Source: Pseudofrankia coriaricola (GTDB lineage: Bacteria > Actinomycetota > Actinomycetes > Frankiales > Frankiaceae). Taken from it: a stretch of 64,000 nt of DNA. The notes beneath the pieces are model-generated. The model saw only the letters and a list, made by a program, of their open reading frames with translations, had not been told where the DNA came from and made no database searches. The stretch spans positions 62,001-126,000 of the forward strand of contig NZ_MBLO01000147.1 in assembly GCF_001854805.1 (NCBI RefSeq), read 5' to 3'. Below, one piece after another: positions 50,460 to 60,988 of this stretch (the stretch's first letter is position 1; each line of letters begins with the position of its first letter). The position numbers were made by a program, and so were the translations under genes.

Positions 50460-53400
50460 TTAGGCCGCGAAGGCGGCCTCGATGAGAGCGCGCTGCTCCT
50501 TCTCGTGGACCTTCGACGAGCCCGACGCGGGGGCGGCCGAGGCCTTGCGGGAGACCCGGCGCAGCCGCAGGCCGGCCGGCAGGTGCTCCGGCAGGTGCAG
50601 GCCCATGTGCGGGTAGGCGCCCTGGTTCGCCGGCTCCTCCTGGACCCAGACGATGTCGGTCGCGTTCGGGTAGCGGCGTAGCGCCTCGGCGACCTCCGCT
50701 CCGGGGGTCGGGTAGAGCTGCTCGACCCGGAGCAGCGCGAACTGGCCCTTGTCGTCCCGCTTGTTCCGCGCGTCGGCGAGGTCCCAGTGCACCTTGCCGG
50801 CCGACAGCAGCACCCGGCGCACGGCGGCCGGGTCGGTGACCGTCGCGTCGTCGATCACCGGCCGCCACGAGCCTGACGTCAGCTCCTGCACGGTCGACGT
50901 CGCCGCCTTCAGCCGCAGCATCGACTTCGGCGTGAACACCACCAGTGGGCGACGCACCGGCGAGAGCGTCTGGCGGCGCAGCAGGTGGAAGTAGCTCGCC
51001 GCCGACGAGGGGTACGCCACCGTCATGTTCTCGTCGGCGCACAGGGACAGGAACCGCTCGATGTGGGCGGACGAGTGGTCGGGGCCCTGGCCCTCGTAGC
51101 CATGCGGCAGCAGGAGTGTCAGCGCGGTGCGCTGGCCCCACTTGGCCTCGCCGGCCGACAGGAACTCGTCGATGATCGACTGGGCGCCGTTGGCGAAGTC
51201 GCCGAACTGCGCCTCCCACAGGACGAGCATGTCGAGGCGCGCGACCGAGTAGCCGTACTCGAAGCCCATCGCCGCGTACTCGGACAGCAGCGAGTCGTGG
51301 GCGTAGAACGTGCCGACGGGGCCGCCGTCGGCGCGGCGCAGGGTGCGCAGCGGGACGTGGTCCTCACCGGAGTAGCGGTCGACCAGCACGGCGTGGCGCT
51401 GGCCGAAGGTGCCGCGCCGGCTGTCCTGGCCGGTGAGCCGGACCGAGCGGCCGTCGAGCAGCACGCTGCCCAGCGCGATCGTCTCGGCGCACGCCCAGTC
51501 GATCGCGCCGGTCTCGACCATCTGCGCGCGGCGCTCCAGCTGCGGGCGCAGCCGGGGGTGGATGGTGAAGTCGGCCGGCAGGTTCACCTGTGTGTCGATG
51601 ACCTGCTTGACGACCTCCAGCGGCACCGCCGTGCTGACGGCCGCGGCGGCGGCCGCGTCCTCCGCCGTGGTGACGATGCGCGGCTGCGGGGTGGGCCGGT
51701 CGCCGGTGGCGTCGCGGGTCTCGGCGAACGCCTTCTCCAGCTCCAGGCGGTAGCTCTTCATCGCCTCCTCGGCCTGGTCGCGGGTGATGTCCCCGCGGCC
51801 GATGAGCGCCTCGGTGTAGAGCTTGCGCACGGAGCGCTTCGCCGCGATCTCGTCGTACATCAGCGGCTGGGTGAACGACGGCTCGTCCATCTCGTTGTGG
51901 CCCCGGCGCCGGTAGCAGATCATGTCGATCACGACGTCCTTGTGGAATGCCTGCCGGTAGGCGAACGCCAGCGTCGCCACCCGGACGCAGGCCTCCGGGT
52001 CGTCGCCGTTGACGTGGAAGATCGGGGCCTGCACCATCCGGGCGACGTCGGTGGCGTACACCGACGAGCGGCCCGAGGTCGGCGAGGTGGTGAAGCCGAC
52101 CTGGTTGTTGATGACCAGGTGCACGGTCCCGCCGGTGCGGTAGCCGCGCAGCTGCGAGAGGTTCAGCGTCTCGGCGACCACGCCCTGGCCGGCGAACGCC
52201 GCGTCGCCGTGCACGAGCACGGGCAGGACGGTGAAGCCCTCCGGCCCCTTGTCCAGGATGTCCTGCTTGGCGCGCGCGACGCCCTCGAGGACCGGGTCGA
52301 CCGCCTCCAGGTGCGACGGGTTGGCGACCACGGAGACCGGCACCTTCCTGCCGTCCGGGCCGCTGTAGACGCCCTCGGCGCCCAGGTGGTACTTCACGTC
52401 GCCGGAGCCGTGCGCGGTCTGCGGGTCGAGGTGGCCCTCGAACTCGGCGAAGATCTGCCGGTAGGACTTGCCGACGATGTTCGCCAGCACGTTCAGCCGG
52501 CCGCGGTGCGCCATGCCGATGACGACCTCGTCCATGCCGGTGCCCGCCGCCCGCGCCAGGACCTCGTCGAGCAGCGGGATCGCGGACTCGGCGCCCTCCA
52601 GCGAGAAGCGGCGCTGGCCGACGTACTTGGTCTGCAGGAAGGACTCGAACGCCTCCGCCGCGCCGAGGCGCTCGAGCACGCGCAGCTGCTCGGCCGGGTC
52701 CGGCCGCTCCGCGGAGCGCTCGACCCGGGCCTGGATCCACTGGCGCTCGTCCGGCTCCTGGATGTGCATGTACTCGATGCCGACCCGGCGGCAGTACGAG
52801 TCGCGCAGCACCCCGAGCACGTCGCGCAGCGTCATCGTCCGGTGGCCCGCGAACCCGGCGACCGGGAACTCCCGGTCGAGGTCCCACAGTGACAGGCCGT
52901 GGCTGCGGATGTCGAGGTCCGGGTGGCTGCGGATGGTGAACTCGAGCGGGTTCGTGTCCGCCATCAGGTGGCCGCGCACGCGGTAGGCGTGGATCAGCTC
53001 CTGCACCCGGGCGCTGTGGTCGAGGTCACCCTCGTGGCTGGTCGGGATGTCGGTGACCCAGCGGACCGGCTCGTACGGAACCCGCAGGGAGCGGAAGATC
53101 TCGTCGTAGAACTCGTCCTCGCCGAGCAGCAGCTGGTGGACCCGGCGCAGGTACTCGCCCGACTGGGCGCCCTGGATGATCCGGTGGTCGTAGGTGCTGG
53201 TCAGCGTGGTCACCTTGGAGATGGCCATGCGGGCGAGCGTCTCTGTGGACGCGCCGGCGAACTCGGCCGGGTACTCCATCGAGCCGACGCCGATGATCGT
53301 GCCCTGGCCCTCCATCAGCCGCGGCACCGAGTGCACGGTGCCCAGACCGCCCGGGTTCGTCAGGCTGATCGTGACGCCGGTGAAGTCGTCGGTGGTGAGC

Positions 53401-54266
53401 TTGCCCGCGCGGGCGCGGCGCACGATGTCCTCGTACGCGGCCCAGAACTGGGCGAAGTCCATCGCCTCGGCTTCCTTGACCGCGGCGACGACGAGCTGGC
53501 GGCCCTTCGACGTGACCAGGTCGATGGCGAGGCCCAGGTTGACGTGCCCCGGCGTGACCAGCGCCGGCTTGCCGTCGACCACCGCGTAGGAGTTGTTCAT
53601 CTCGGGGAAGTCGACGAGCGCCTTCACCATCGCGAAGCCGATGAGATGGGTGAAGGAGATCTTGCCGCCGCGGGAGCGAGCCAGGTGGCGGTTGATGACG
53701 ATCCTGTTGTCGATCATCAGCTTGGCCGGCACGACGCGCACCGAGGTTGCCGTCGGCACGTGCAGCGACGTCTCCATGTTGGTGACGACCCGGGCCGCGG
53801 CGCCCCGCAGCGTCGTCTGGGCCGCTGCCCGATTGGCGGAACCGGGGGGGCTGGCGGGGGAGGCCTGCGGCGCGCTGGGGGCCGGCGCCGCCTTCGCGGC
53901 GGGCACGGGGGCCGGCGGAGGAGCCACGGGCGCGGGCGGGGCGGCAGGGGCCGCGGCCGGGGTGGGCGCGGACGGCGTGGCGGCGGCTGGGGCCGCGGGC
54001 GCCTGGGCGGCGGGCGCCTGGGCGGCGGGCGCCTGGGCGGCGGGGCTCTGTGGCTCGGCTGGCGTGGTGGCGATGACCGCGCGAGCGCTCTCCGGGTCCG
54101 TGTTGTCGGTCGCGGTGGGCGCGCTCGGGTGATAGTCGGAGAGGAACTCGCGCCATTCGGGTGACACGCTGTCCGGATCCGCGAGGTACTGCTGGTAGAT
54201 CTCGAACACCAGCCACTCGTTGGTTCCGAAGTCAGGTCCTGACGCGGGTACCGTCGGTGCTGTCAC
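50460..54266 (-). CDS. kgd: Multifunctional 2-oxoglutarate metabolism enzyme (KGD)
   Basis: 1268 residues. Order: an N-terminal subunit-binding peptide ([20 protein letters not shown]), an Ala/Pro linker with AAQAP repeats (about 80-150), an acyltransferase-like (E2o) domain (about 155-370, with [20 protein letters not shown]), and the thiamine-diphosphate E1 part (about 400-1268: [69 protein letters not shown]). Actinobacteria use this fusion for 2-oxoglutarate dehydrogenase/decarboxylase activity in the TCA cycle, controlled by the phosphoprotein GarA elsewhere. GTG 54266 start. Confidence 0.97.
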   Translation of the reverse strand: MTAPTVPASGPDFGTNEWLVFEIYQQYLADPDSVSPEWREFLSDYHPSAPTATDNTDPESARAVIATTPAEPQSPAAQAPAAQAPAAQAPAAPAAATPSAPTPAAAPAAPPAPVAPPPAPVPAAKAAPAPSAPQASPASPPGSANRAAAQTTLRGAAARVVTNMETSLHVPTATSVRVVPAKLMIDNRIVINRHLARSRGGKISFTHLIGFAMVKALVDFPEMNNSYAVVDGKPALVTPGHVNLGLAIDLVTSKGRQLVVAAVKEAEAMDFAQFWAAYEDIVRRARAGKLTTDDFTGVTISLTNPGGLGTVHSVPRLMEGQGTIIGVGSMEYPAEFAGASTETLARMAISKVTTLTSTYDHRIIQGAQSGEYLRRVHQLLLGEDEFYDEIFRSLRVPYEPVRWVTDIPTSHEGDLDHSARVQELIHAYRVRGHLMADTNPLEFTIRSHPDLDIRSHGLSLWDLDREFPVAGFAGHRTMTLRDVLGVLRDSYCRRVGIEYMHIQEPDERQWIQARVERSAERPDPAEQLRVLERLGAAEAFESFLQTKYVGQRRFSLEGAESAIPLLDEVLARAAGTGMDEVVIGMAHRGRLNVLANIVGKSYRQIFAEFEGHLDPQTAHGSGDVKYHLGAEGVYSGPDGRKVPVSVVANPSHLEAVDPVLEGVARAKQDILDKGPEGFTVLPVLVHGDAAFAGQGVVAETLNLSQLRGYRTGGTVHLVINNQVGFTTSPTSGRSSVYATDVARMVQAPIFHVNGDDPEACVRVATLAFAYRQAFHKDVVIDMICYRRRGHNEMDEPSFTQPLMYDEIAAKRSVRKLYTEALIGRGDITRDQAEEAMKSYRLELEKAFAETRDATGDRPTPQPRIVTTAEDAAAAAAVSTAVPLEVVKQVIDTQVNLPADFTIHPRLRPQLERRAQMVETGAIDWACAETIALGSVLLDGRSVRLTGQDSRRGTFGQRHAVLVDRYSGEDHVPLRTLRRADGGPVGTFYAHDSLLSEYAAMGFEYGYSVARLDMLVLWEAQFGDFANGAQSIIDEFLSAGEAKWGQRTALTLLLPHGYEGQGPDHSSAHIERFLSLCADENMTVAYPSSAASYFHLLRRQTLSPVRRPLVVFTPKSMLRLKAATSTVQELTSGSWRPVIDDATVTDPAAVRRVLLSAGKVHWDLADARNKRDDKGQFALLRVEQLYPTPGAEVAEALRRYPNATDIVWVQEEPANQGAYPHMGLHLPEHLPAGLRLRRVSRKASAAPASGSSKVHEKEQRALIEAAFAA

Positions 54267-54716
54267 GGGGCCAATCGCCTCTATCCAGGTGGAGACTTCA
54301 CTTTGCCGAAAGGGGCCTTCGAAAGGCCCTTCCGCTACCGCCTGTCCAGGCTACTCGCCGGGCCGAAGGTCCCTGGCGCGGCCCATTGCGGCAAATCAGT
54401 ATGACGCCGCTCGCGCCGGCGTCGCCCCCGCTGGCCGGGCGGCCGCTGGTGGCGAGGCGTGGTCGCGGGGCTGCCCTGAGGCATCCGTCGCGGCATCGGC
54501 GGCGTGGCGTTCCGGCCGTCCCACCCATCGCGGGCGCCCGTCATCGCCTGCCGTGATTGACCGGCTACCCGTTGGCTCTCGGGCGCGGCCGATGTGAGTT
54601 TCCCAGCATCACGACCATCCCTCCCGCCGGCCCGGCCGGCCGGCCGGGCCGGCGCTCGCGGCCCGGATGGACATCCCCGCGCCCGGTGCCGGCGGCGGCG
54701 TGCGACGCTGCCCGGC

Positions 54717-56948
54717 GTGGTGGTGGGCAGGCGGGAAGGCACGGGAGGCGCCGCGGCGGCTCCCAGGACGGACGGGCGACGCGCGGCGGACCTGCCGGGT
54801 TACCGGGTGGGGATCGACGTCGGCGGTACCTTCACCGACCTCGCCGCCGTCGCGCCGGACGGGCGGACGCTGTTCGCGAAGGTGCCCTCCGTGCCGGCCG
54901 ACCCGTCGATCGCGGTCCTGTCCGCGTTCGCCGCGGCGGCGCTCGCCGGCCTGGCGGCCCCGGCACGCGCCGAGGAGCCGGCCGGGCGGGTCGAGCGGTT
55001 CGCCCACGGCACGACGGTCGCCACCAACGCGCTGCTGGAACGGGCGGGCGCGAGGACCGCGCTGGTCACCACCCATGGCTTCCGCGACGTCATCGAGATC
55101 GGCCGACAGAACCGGCCGTCGCTCTACGACCTGACCATGGACCGGCCGGCCCCGCTCGTCCCGCGCGCGCTGCGATTCACGGTGCGTGAGCGCTGCGGCC
55201 CGGGCGGGGTGCTGGAGACCCTCACCCCTGGCGAGATCGCCCGGGTGGTCGACCAGGTCGCCGCCGTCGACGGCCTGGAGGCCGTCGCCGTCTGCCTGCT
55301 GTTCTCGTTCGCCTGGCCGGAGCACGAGCGGCGGCTGGCGGAGAGCCTGCGCGCCCGGCTGCCCGGGGTGACGGTCGTCGCCTCCAGCGAGGTGCTGCCC
55401 GCCTTCCGCGAGTACGAGCGGTTCGCCACCGCCACCGCGGATGCCTACCTGACGCCGAAGCTCTCCGCCTATCTCACCCGGCTGCGCGGGCGCCTGGCCG
55501 AGGTGGGCATCGGCGAGCCGCTCGTGATGCAGTCGTCGGGCGGGGTGGCGCGGCTGGCGGAGGCCGCGGCGCACGCGGCCACCTGCGTGCTGTCCGGCCC
55601 CGCCGGCGGGGTGGTCGGCGCGGCCTACGTCGCTGGTCTGTCCGGCGTGCGCGACCTGCTGACATTCGACATGGGCGGGACGTCCACCGACGTCGCACCG
55701 GTGCTCGGCGGGCGGGCACTGACCACCTCGGAGTCGGTGCTGGCCGGTATCCCGATCATGCTGCCGACGGTCGACGTGCACTCCGTCAGCGCGGGTGGCG
55801 GCTCGATCGCCTGGGTCGACTCGGGCGGCGCGCTGCGCGTCGGGCCGGCCTCCGCCGGCGCCGATCCCGGGCCGGCCTGCTACCAGCACGGGGGGCAGGC
55901 GGCGACGGTGACCGACGCCGACCTCGTCCTCGGCTATCTCGGCGACGGCGCGGGCCTCGGGGGGGAGGTCACGCTGTCGGCCGCGGCGGCTACGGCCGCG
56001 CTGGAGCGGCTGGGCGCGCGGCTCGGCCTCTCGGCGACCGACGCCGCGGCCGGGGTGGTCGCCGTCGCCGACGCCGAGATGACCCGCGCGCTGCGGGTGG
56101 TCTCCGTCGAACGTGGCCTCGACCCGCGCGCGCTCGCGCTGGTGGCGTTCGGCGGAGCGGGCGGGACGCACGCCTGCGCGCTCGCCGAGGCGCTCGGGAT
56201 GACGATGGTGCTGGTGCCGCGGGCGGCGGGCGTGCTGTCCGCGCTGGGGCTCGCGCTCGGTGACGTGCGCCGTGACCACACGGCGCCGCTGCGCGGGCGG
56301 CTCGGCGACGTGGACCTCGCGGGCGCCTTCGGCCGGCTCGCCGGCCAGGTGTCGGCCACGGCCCGGAGCTCCGGCGGCGGAGATGGTGGGGAGGGCGGGG
56401 AGAGCGGGGACGGCCCGCTGCTGGAACGGCAGGTGGACTGCCGTTACGTGGGGCAGGCACACGAGCTGACCGTCTCCGCCGGCTCGCCGACGCCCGGCGA
56501 CGCGGACGATCCGGCCGGCGCGGACGAGGCGCTCGCCGCCGCGGTGCGCGCGGCCTTCGAGGACACCCACGCCCAGCGCTATGGGCACGCGGCGCCCGGC
56601 CGGGACGTCGAGGTCGTCGCCGTCAGGCTCGTGGCCACCGCGCCCGGCCTGCGCCCCGCGCTCGCCGCCGAGCCGGCGGATCCGGCCGCCGCGCGCATCC
56701 GTCGCCGCGTCTGGCTGGGCAACCACCCGGATGGCGCCGGCCGCGTGCCCGAGGAGCCCGGCCACGCGGACCTGGGCGGGGGCTGGCACGAGGTCGACGT
56801 GGTCGCGCGCGCGGCCCTCGGCCCGGGCGACACGCTGGCCGGGCCTGCCGTCGTCGAGTTCACCGAGGCCACCTGCCTGGTCCGCCCCGGTTGGACCGCG
56901 CGCGTCGACCCGGTCGGCACGCTCACGCTCACCCGCCCGGCCAGCTGA
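54717..56948 (+). CDS. Hydantoinase/oxoprolinase family protein, HyuA subunit
   Basis: About 743 residues. VGIDVGGTFTDLAAV is the phosphate-1 nucleotide motif; HGTTVATNALLERAGARTAL, EVLPAFREYERFATATADAY, VMQSSGGVARL, LLTFDMGGTSTDVA and FGGAGGTHACALAEALGM are the family blocks. It is an ATP-dependent ring-opening subunit of N-methylhydantoinase/5-oxoprolinase/acetone-carboxylase type. The partner HyuB, normally adjacent, is absent. The GTG at 54717 gives about 35 linker residues before the motif. Close to an acetamidase, so amide catabolism is a possible theme. Confidence 0.9.
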   Translation: MVVGRREGTGGAAAAPRTDGRRAADLPGYRVGIDVGGTFTDLAAVAPDGRTLFAKVPSVPADPSIAVLSAFAAAALAGLAAPARAEEPAGRVERFAHGTTVATNALLERAGARTALVTTHGFRDVIEIGRQNRPSLYDLTMDRPAPLVPRALRFTVRERCGPGGVLETLTPGEIARVVDQVAAVDGLEAVAVCLLFSFAWPEHERRLAESLRARLPGVTVVASSEVLPAFREYERFATATADAYLTPKLSAYLTRLRGRLAEVGIGEPLVMQSSGGVARLAEAAAHAATCVLSGPAGGVVGAAYVAGLSGVRDLLTFDMGGTSTDVAPVLGGRALTTSESVLAGIPIMLPTVDVHSVSAGGGSIAWVDSGGALRVGPASAGADPGPACYQHGGQAATVTDADLVLGYLGDGAGLGGEVTLSAAAATAALERLGARLGLSATDAAAGVVAVADAEMTRALRVVSVERGLDPRALALVAFGGAGGTHACALAEALGMTMVLVPRAAGVLSALGLALGDVRRDHTAPLRGRLGDVDLAGAFGRLAGQVSATARSSGGGDGGEGGESGDGPLLERQVDCRYVGQAHELTVSAGSPTPGDADDPAGADEALAAAVRAAFEDTHAQRYGHAAPGRDVEVVAVRLVATAPGLRPALAAEPADPAAARIRRRVWLGNHPDGAGRVPEEPGHADLGGGWHEVDVVARAALGPGDTLAGPAVVEFTEATCLVRPGWTARVDPVGTLTLTRPAS

Positions 56949-57201
56949 CCGCGGCTCCCCACTCGCGGCCACGAGCCACGCGCCGAGCCGAGCCGGTGAG
57001 GGGAGCGGAGGCGAGCGACGCTACGTGACGAAAATTGGGCATAGTAGGGACCTTTTCCCCGCCGTCCCGCGCCGGGAACAGTCCTGTGGCCTGCGTCGTT
57101 AACACGACCGTACCGGTCCGCATCATGGCCCCCGGACCTAAAAATTGTCGCTACGTGCGACCTTGCCCCGTGAGGCGACCTGGCGGGCCGGTGCTTTTCG
57201 T

Positions 57202-57233
57202 CAAGATCGCGCCCCAGCTGGGGCGCGATCTTG
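57202..57233. terminator. Bidirectional terminator between hyuA and thiL
   Basis: AAGATCGCGCCCC (57203-57215) pairs with GGGGCGCGATCTT (57220-57232), extended by C57202-G57233: 14 bp, four-base loop AGCT. It lies between convergent stops, with TTGCATTT after it on the plus strand and TTGACGAAAA on the minus strand. Confidence 0.88.
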
Positions 57234-57236
57234 CAT

Positions 57237-58187
57237 TTAGGGGTGTCTGTAGTGGTCCCAGCCCTGCGGGCCCTCATACGGGGTGCCGTCGACGAGGACA
57301 CCGGAGCCCTCGGTCACCTCGCCGATCAGGCTCACGCCGGCCGGCAGCGCGGAGCTCGGCGGGAGGCAGGCGACGAAGGCGTTGTCGTCACCGCCGGTGA
57401 GGACCCAGCGCAGCGGGTCGGCGGCCAGGCGCTCGGCGGCCGCGCGCAGCGGCTCGGCGATGTCGAAGGCGGCCGAGCGCAACTCGACGCGGATGCCCGA
57501 CGCGGTGGCGATGTGGCCGACATCGGCCAGCAGGCCGTCGCTGACGTCGCACATCGCGCTCGCGCCCGCGGCCGCCAGCGCCCGGCCGGCGGCGTAGGGC
57601 GGCTCGGGACGGCGGTGGGCGTCGAGCAGCTCGGCGGGGTCGCCCGCGCCCGCGCCCAGCAGTTCCAGGCCGGCCTGCGCCCAGCCCAGGCGGCCGGCGA
57701 GCACCACCCGGTCACCTGGGCGCGCCCCGGAACGCCGGATGGGCTCGGCGCCGCCCAGGTCGCCGAGCGCGGTGACCGCCAGGATCACGCGGTCCGCTGA
57801 GCTCACGTCCCCGCCGGCGATGACGGCGCCGACCTCGGCACACTCGTCGCGCAGCCCATCGGCGAGCCGCAGCACCCATGCGACCGGGAGATCGCCCGGC
57901 GCGGCCAGGCCAAGCAGCAGACCCGTCGGCCGGGCTCCCATCGCGACCACGTCGCTGAGGTTCTGCGCCGCGGCCTTGCGGCCGACGTCGTACCCGGACG
58001 AGTAGTCGCGCCGGAAGTGCCGGCTCTCGAGCAGCAGGTCGGTGGTCGCCACGACTCGGCCGTCCGGCGCGGCGAGCAGCGCGGCGTCGTCACCCGGGCC
58101 GATCAGCAGCCCGTCGCCGCCGGGGAACCGGGCGGTGATCGCCCTGATCAGGCCGAACTCGCCGAGATCGGCCACAACGCCCGTCAT
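57237..58187 (-). CDS. thiL: Thiamine-monophosphate kinase
   Basis: 316 residues of the PurM-like ATP-grasp group. GEFGLIRAITARF, IGPGDDAALLAAPDGRVVAT and TDLLLESRHFRRDYSSGYDV then GRKAAAQNLSDVVAMGARP form the N-terminal metal/ATP site; CDVSDGLLADVGHIATASG and LTGGDDNAFVACL follow. It makes thiamine diphosphate from the monophosphate, the cofactor of KGD encoded nearby. The usual GGEDYEL motif reads GGDDNAF here, a moderate deviation. No TPP riboswitch was seen upstream. Confidence 0.94.
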   Translation of the reverse strand: MTGVVADLGEFGLIRAITARFPGGDGLLIGPGDDAALLAAPDGRVVATTDLLLESRHFRRDYSSGYDVGRKAAAQNLSDVVAMGARPTGLLLGLAAPGDLPVAWVLRLADGLRDECAEVGAVIAGGDVSSADRVILAVTALGDLGGAEPIRRSGARPGDRVVLAGRLGWAQAGLELLGAGAGDPAELLDAHRRPEPPYAAGRALAAAGASAMCDVSDGLLADVGHIATASGIRVELRSAAFDIAEPLRAAAERLAADPLRWVLTGGDDNAFVACLPPSSALPAGVSLIGEVTEGSGVLVDGTPYEGPQGWDHYRHP

Positions 58188-59054
58188 CGAAAGTGAGCGG
58201 CTGGGGAGGGGCGCACGCCCGGCACTCTAGCCTCGCGGCCCGCCGACAGTCATGCGCCGACCGTGTACACCGCTCGCGCCGAATACGGCGTTCCTTGTGA
58301 AATCGTCGCCCGCGGGTGCGCGGACCACCCGCTCATGGCCGGGCCATCCGCCCCGGCGGCGCGCGAGAGCGGTCTCCGCCTGGGAGGACGAACAGCGCCG
58401 TTTCCGCGGTATGGGACATTGTTTTCCTGGCGTTTCTTCGCGCGCGATGTCCGGTCGAAATACCCCGGCCCGGCGCGGCTGAATTCCGCCGCGAAACGGC
58501 GGCGCGATGCCGGGGCCGCCATCGCGGCGCGGTCGACGGGGCCCGGCGCGCGGGCCCGGTGATACGGCGCGGTTGCCCTCGGCCGGCGCCGCGATCCCGG
58601 TCGTCATTTCCGGCCGTCATCGTGATGTCGCCGGATGCCGCGTGTGCGGCGTCACGGCCGGCCAGGTGGGCGGCCGGAGCGACGCCCGGCCGCCGGGCGG
58701 ACCACCAGACGACCGGTCCCGCCGGAGCGGGTCGCCACTGCTCTCGGCGGGTCCAGCGCGACGCCCGCACCCGGCAGCCGGCGGCTCCCGATGTTCCATC
58801 CGGGCGGCACCCTCGGCGTTCGGCCGGCAAGGTCACGACGGATGCCGTCGATGGCAACATCGCTGACATCTGACCGTCATATCCCGCTGGGACTCTGACG
58901 GCCGTGCCGCTCGTCATCCCCTGCCGCCCGTATCGCCCGGCGGTGCCGGCCGCGCATGCCTCGAGGCCGAGGCCGCGGACGCACCCTGGGCCGGTACCCG
59001 GCGCCCCGCCGGACGCCGGCGGGCGGGCCGGGACCAGGCGACGGTAGGGCGCCG
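58188..59054. other. Gene-free region upstream of the amidase
   Basis: 867 bases between divergent genes. Many overlapping open frames on both strands, all without Shine-Dalgarno or codon bias. Contains GC-rich hairpin-forming sequence near 58460-58530 (CCCCGGCC with its complement GGCCGGGG nearby). The amidase promoter could not be placed. Confidence 0.4.
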
Positions 59055-60881
59055 GTGGCACTGCAGCCAGGGAAGGGAAAGGTCGAGGGCAAGCACTACC
59101 TGCCGTCCACCCCGGAGACGGTCCGCTGGGGGGAGCTGCCGACGGCGCGCACCAGGCCGGTGCTGACCGTCGACACGGGCGCGACCGTCACCGTCGACAC
59201 GGTCAGCCAGGAGGGCATCCTGGAGGACCAGGGCCGCGACCCCGACGCGTTCTTCGGCCGTCACGGCGTCACCACGGCGGAGGTCCTCGAGGACGCCAGG
59301 GCGATCGCGGCGTCCGGGATGCCCCACCGCTTCGGCGTCGACGGCCCGCACATCGTCACCGGCCCCGTGTACGTGCGCGGCGCCGAGCCCGGCGACGTGC
59401 TGCGGATCGAGGTCGTGTCGCTCCTGCCCAGGGCCCGTTACGGCCTCATCTCCAACCGCCACGGGCAGGGCCTGCTCGCCGGCGAGTTTCCCGAGGGGCC
59501 GCCGCCGGACGACGACGCCGACTCCCGGCACTGGCACGGGTTTCGGACCGTCAGCAGCTTCTGCGCGGTCGAGCGCCGGCGCGGCAAGCTGTTCGGCGCG
59601 CTCGACGCGTCGACGGCCGGCGGCGCGCGGGTGCGTTTCCCGCTCATGCCGTTCATGGGAATCATGGCGGTGGCTGTGGAAACCGGCGCGGAGTCCGGTA
59701 CCGACGGCGACGGCGGGGCGGTTGCGATGCCGTCCACGTCGGTCGGACTGCACGGTGGCGCGCTGGACTGCCGGGAGCTGGGAGTCGGTGCCAGGCTCTA
59801 CCTGCCGGTGCAGGTGCCCGGAGCGCTCTTCGCCGTCGGGGACCCGCACTACTCGGCGGGAGACGGCAAGATCGGGCTGACCGCGCTGGAGGGGCCGCTG
59901 CGGGCGACGTTCCGGCTCACCGCCCTGCGCGAGCCAGCCGCGCGGTCGGCACTCGGGACGCTGCGGGAGCCGTTCGTCGAGACCGAGGCCTGCTGGCTCA
60001 CGCTGGGGCTGGACGTCGACGTCACCGAGGCGGTCCGGCGGGCCGCCCGTTCGGCGGTGCTCTTCCTTTCCAGCCGGCTGGGACTGGAGCGCGCGGCCGC
60101 GCTCGCCTACCTGACGGCGGCGGCGGACTTCGGGATCAGCCAGGTCGTCAACGGCGTGCACACCGCTTACTGCCGCCTGCGGCGGGCCGACTTCAGCGAG
60201 ACGCCGCCCAGGCCGCGGCTGCCGCGCGCCGCGCTCGGCCGGCTGGTCGGGCCCGAGGACGACGACGGGCTCGACCGGGACGCGGCGATCGACAGCGAGA
60301 TCTCGGACAACGGCTCCCGCGACACCATCGGTCGTCATGGCGGCGGCCGTGGCCGCCCGTCCGCGGGCGCGGGAACCGCCCGCCCGCTGGCTGCCGGCGC
60401 CAGCCTCGCGGACGCGGATGGCGACGGGCAGGAGTCGTCCGCGGTCGACGGGCAACCGGTTGACGGACACACCGTCGATGGGTCCGCGGGTGACGGACAC
60501 GCGGTCGATGGGCAACCGGTCGACGGGCATGGCGCCCGCACGCCCGGTGGCGACGGTCCCGGCTCGGACCCGGCCGACGTGAGCCCGAACGACCAGGCCG
60601 AGGACGAGGACACCGACGGCGACACGCCGGCAGTCCCGGTCGGGCAGGAGGCCACCGCCGCGTCCCGCCCGCCCCCGCCGCCCGGCCAGCGATCGCACGA
60701 TCATGACGAAGCCCGCGCGGCCGGAGGCCAGACCGCGGGCGTCATCGGCCAGAGGTCGCGCGATCATGGCGAGGCCCGGGCGGCCGGAGCCCGGCAGCCA
60801 GGTCGCGATCCCGCGCCGCGCGGCGCGGGCAAGGCAACCGGGCGCCCAGCTCCCGACAGCCCGTCCGCCGCCGGCCGCTGA
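59055..60881 (+). CDS. Acetamidase/formamidase-family protein with repetitive C-terminus
   Basis: 608 residues. About residues 1-410 are the FmdA/AmdA domain: HYLPSTPETVRWGELPTAR, VTVDTVSQEGILEDQGRDPD, HIVTGPVYVRGAEPGDVLRI, ARLYLPVQVPGALFAVGDPH and FGISQVVNGVHTAYCRLR. It hydrolyses short amides to ammonia. The last 200 residues are not in normal family members: tandem VDG-type repeats (QPVDGHTVDGSAGDGHAVDG, at about 465-490), acidic stretches and two copies of a genome-wide palindrome (60684-60790). GTG 59055 follows AGGG. The tail may have grown from repeat DNA. Confidence 0.86.
   Translation: MALQPGKGKVEGKHYLPSTPETVRWGELPTARTRPVLTVDTGATVTVDTVSQEGILEDQGRDPDAFFGRHGVTTAEVLEDARAIAASGMPHRFGVDGPHIVTGPVYVRGAEPGDVLRIEVVSLLPRARYGLISNRHGQGLLAGEFPEGPPPDDDADSRHWHGFRTVSSFCAVERRRGKLFGALDASTAGGARVRFPLMPFMGIMAVAVETGAESGTDGDGGAVAMPSTSVGLHGGALDCRELGVGARLYLPVQVPGALFAVGDPHYSAGDGKIGLTALEGPLRATFRLTALREPAARSALGTLREPFVETEACWLTLGLDVDVTEAVRRAARSAVLFLSSRLGLERAAALAYLTAAADFGISQVVNGVHTAYCRLRRADFSETPPRPRLPRAALGRLVGPEDDDGLDRDAAIDSEISDNGSRDTIGRHGGGRGRPSAGAGTARPLAAGASLADADGDGQESSAVDGQPVDGHTVDGSAGDGHAVDGQPVDGHGARTPGGDGPGSDPADVSPNDQAEDEDTDGDTPAVPVGQEATAASRPPPPPGQRSHDHDEARAAGGQTAGVIGQRSRDHGEARAAGARQPGRDPAPRGAGKATGRPAPDSPSAAGR
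60684..60790. repeat. Two palindrome-family copies inside the amidase gene
   Basis: Copies start at 60684 (GGCCAGCGATCGCACGATCA) and 60747 (GGCCAGAGGTCGCGCGATCA), 63 bases apart, both with a loop like TCATGGCGAGGCC and ending GGCCGGAG. They match the 62-bp intergenic units at 26477 but with a period divisible by three, keeping the reading frame. They encode QRSHDHDEARAAGG and QRSRDHGEARAAGA. Confidence 0.7.
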
Positions 60882-60988
60882 CCGCTCCACGCCCATCGCC
60901 CGTTCCTGGGCGGCGGGCGCCCGCCGTCCAGCCTCAGAAATCCCATGCGCTCAGCTGTGGGCGCGGAGCGTCCGGCAACGGGAGCGCC

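Noticed and set aside
50985-52892. A 635-codon plus-strand frame opposite kgd
   Set aside because: Antisense shadow of kgd, whose catalytic motifs are intact.
54609-56972. A 787-codon minus-strand frame opposite hyuA
   Set aside because: Mirror frame of a GC-rich gene; composition is Arg/Ala/Gly with no motif, whereas the plus strand has all hydantoinase motifs.
58188-58300. TPP riboswitch upstream of thiL
   Set aside because: No conserved CTGAGA or ACCTG-type TPP core is present in this stretch.
58333-59061. 242-codon minus-strand frame upstream of the amidase
   Set aside because: No Shine-Dalgarno, Arg/Gly/Pro-rich random composition and equally open frames on the other strand.
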